Source: Caldifarciminota bacterium
GTDB taxonomy: Bacteria; Hydrothermota; Tepidihabitantia; B3-TA06
DNA: 7,076 nucleotides
Reading direction: 5' to 3'
Assembly (NCBI GenBank): GCA_014729665.1
Contig: WJJO01000317.1
Span: 1 to 7,076 of the forward strand
The notes under the pieces are model-generated. The model had not been told where the DNA came from. It was given only the letters and a program-made list of their open reading frames with translations, and ran no database searches. This document shows, one piece after another, positions 6,529 through 7,076 of this stretch; position 1 is the first letter of the stretch, and every line of letters begins with the position of its first letter. A program made the position numbers and the translations under genes.

Positions 6529-7076
6529 TATCTAGAAAATCTCCTTACAACCTCGCCTGCCGGATCTTTCAAGACGACCTCAAGGGGCATCTGCCCGGGC
6601 AGGGAGTGGGTGGTGCAGGCAAAACAGGGATCGTAGGCCCGGAACGCCATCTCCACCATATTGAGGAGCTTGTCCGAGACCTCGCCGTTGCGAATCAGCA
6701 TCTTGGCCGCCTTGTCCACCGACATCGAGATGGCTGCGGAGTTATTCTGGGTGGCCACGATGAGGTTTACAGCGGTCAGGACTCCGCGTTCGTCGGTCTC
6801 GTAATGGTGATATAGGGTTCCGCGAGGGGCTTCGACCACACCCATTCCGACCGAAGGCTTCTCCGAGGGCAGCGTCCGGACATCCGGGTTGGTAAGCTCG
6901 GGATGGTCGGCCAATTCCAGCATCCTCTCCGAGGCGTAAAGGGCCTCGACCAGCCTTGCCCAGTGGGTGGCCAGGGTGTTGTGGACCGGTTTGCCTCCCA
7001 GAACGTCGAAGTAGCGCTCGTATTGTTCCTGAGCCTGGGGTGTTGCCATGCCGTCGGCGGCGTTGAGCCGGGCCAG
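6528..7076 (-). CDS. mvhA: [NiFe] hydrogenase large subunit, group 3 Mvh/Vhu type, 5' end outside window
   Basis: C-terminal 182 residues of the catalytic subunit of a cytoplasmic, F420-non-reducing-type [NiFe] hydrogenase. The reading frame is open at the right edge: LARLNAADG precedes the first internal ATG (7047-7049), so that ATG is not the gene start. Seen: LARLN, THWARLVE, GVVEAPRGTLYHHYETD (the conserved segment near the active site) and the C-terminal nickel-ligand motif DPCFACTTH at 6606-6632, with both cysteines present. After that His there is a 25-residue extension, the expected substrate of the protease encoded next. The motif and the adjacent hdr genes point to group 3c (Mvh), which feeds hydrogen electrons into HdrA; the small subunit (mvhG) and an mvhD are expected upstream but not visible. 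The N-terminal nickel-binding CxxC is also outside the window. Confidence 0.95.
   Translation of the reverse strand: MARLNAADGMATPQAQEQYERYFDVLGGKPVHNTLATHWARLVEALYASERMLELADHPELTNPDVRTLPSEKPSVGMGVVEAPRGTLYHHYETDERGVLTAVNLIVATQNNSAAISMSVDKAAKMLIRNGEVSDKLLNMVEMAFRAYDPCFACTTHSLPGQMPLEVVLKDPAGEVVRRFSR
6541..6546 (-). promoter_or_regulatory. Ribosome binding site for the maturation protease, inside the large-subunit gene
   Basis: AAGGAG on the minus strand lies within the last codons of the hydrogenase gene, 12 bases before the protease ATG that shares a base with the hydrogenase stop (TAATG). With the one-base overlap this suggests termination-reinitiation coupling. Confidence 0.5.

Noticed and set aside
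6528..7049. Complete small protein starting at the ATG at 7047-7049
   Set aside because: The frame stays open upstream to the window edge, and the upstream residues (LARLNAADG) match the hydrogenase large subunit, so this is an internal Met of a truncated gene.

Overview
This 7,076-base window is a compact run of seven genes, all on the minus strand and read from right to left. No gap exceeds 9 bases, and three junctions are 1- or 4-base overlaps, so it is almost certainly part of one operon that continues past both edges. In transcription order it holds: the C-terminal part of a group 3 (Mvh/Vhu-type) [NiFe] hydrogenase large subunit; its endopeptidase; an HdrA flavoprotein fused to an MvhD-like domain; HdrC; HdrB; a ferredoxin-like protein with one [2Fe-2S] and two [4Fe-4S] sites; and an SdhA/FrdA/TfrA-family flavoprotein that runs off the left edge. 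Large plus-strand open frames are shadows. I see no RNA gene, mobile element, CRISPR array, promoter or terminator, and no gene-free stretch.

The content points to a strict anaerobe using hydrogen and flavin-based electron bifurcation. Strong Shine-Dalgarno sequences (GGAGG/AAGGAG), moderately GC-rich DNA and the HdrA-MvhD fusion fit an anaerobic bacterium (for example sulfate-reducing, syntrophic or Chloroflexota-like lineages). An archaeon cannot be excluded from this window alone.

Inferred working model: hydrogen is oxidised at the Mvh-type large subunit (small subunit and MvhD presumably upstream, outside the window). Electrons enter HdrA and are bifurcated at its FAD. One stream goes to a low-potential acceptor such as ferredoxin. 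The other passes through HdrC and HdrB (ten cysteines for two non-cubane clusters), then perhaps through the 2Fe-2S/4Fe-4S protein to the fumarate-reductase-like flavoprotein. This would be an Mvh-Hdr complex whose high-potential end is an SdhA-like reductase.

Two features stand out. The MvhD-like tail of HdrA keeps the fold-level sequence but has lost every cysteine expected to hold the MvhD [2Fe-2S] cluster. The flavoprotein keeps the catalytic arginine and one carboxylate-binding pair, but lacks the covalent-FAD histidine and seems altered at the second carboxylate site, so its substrate may not be fumarate.
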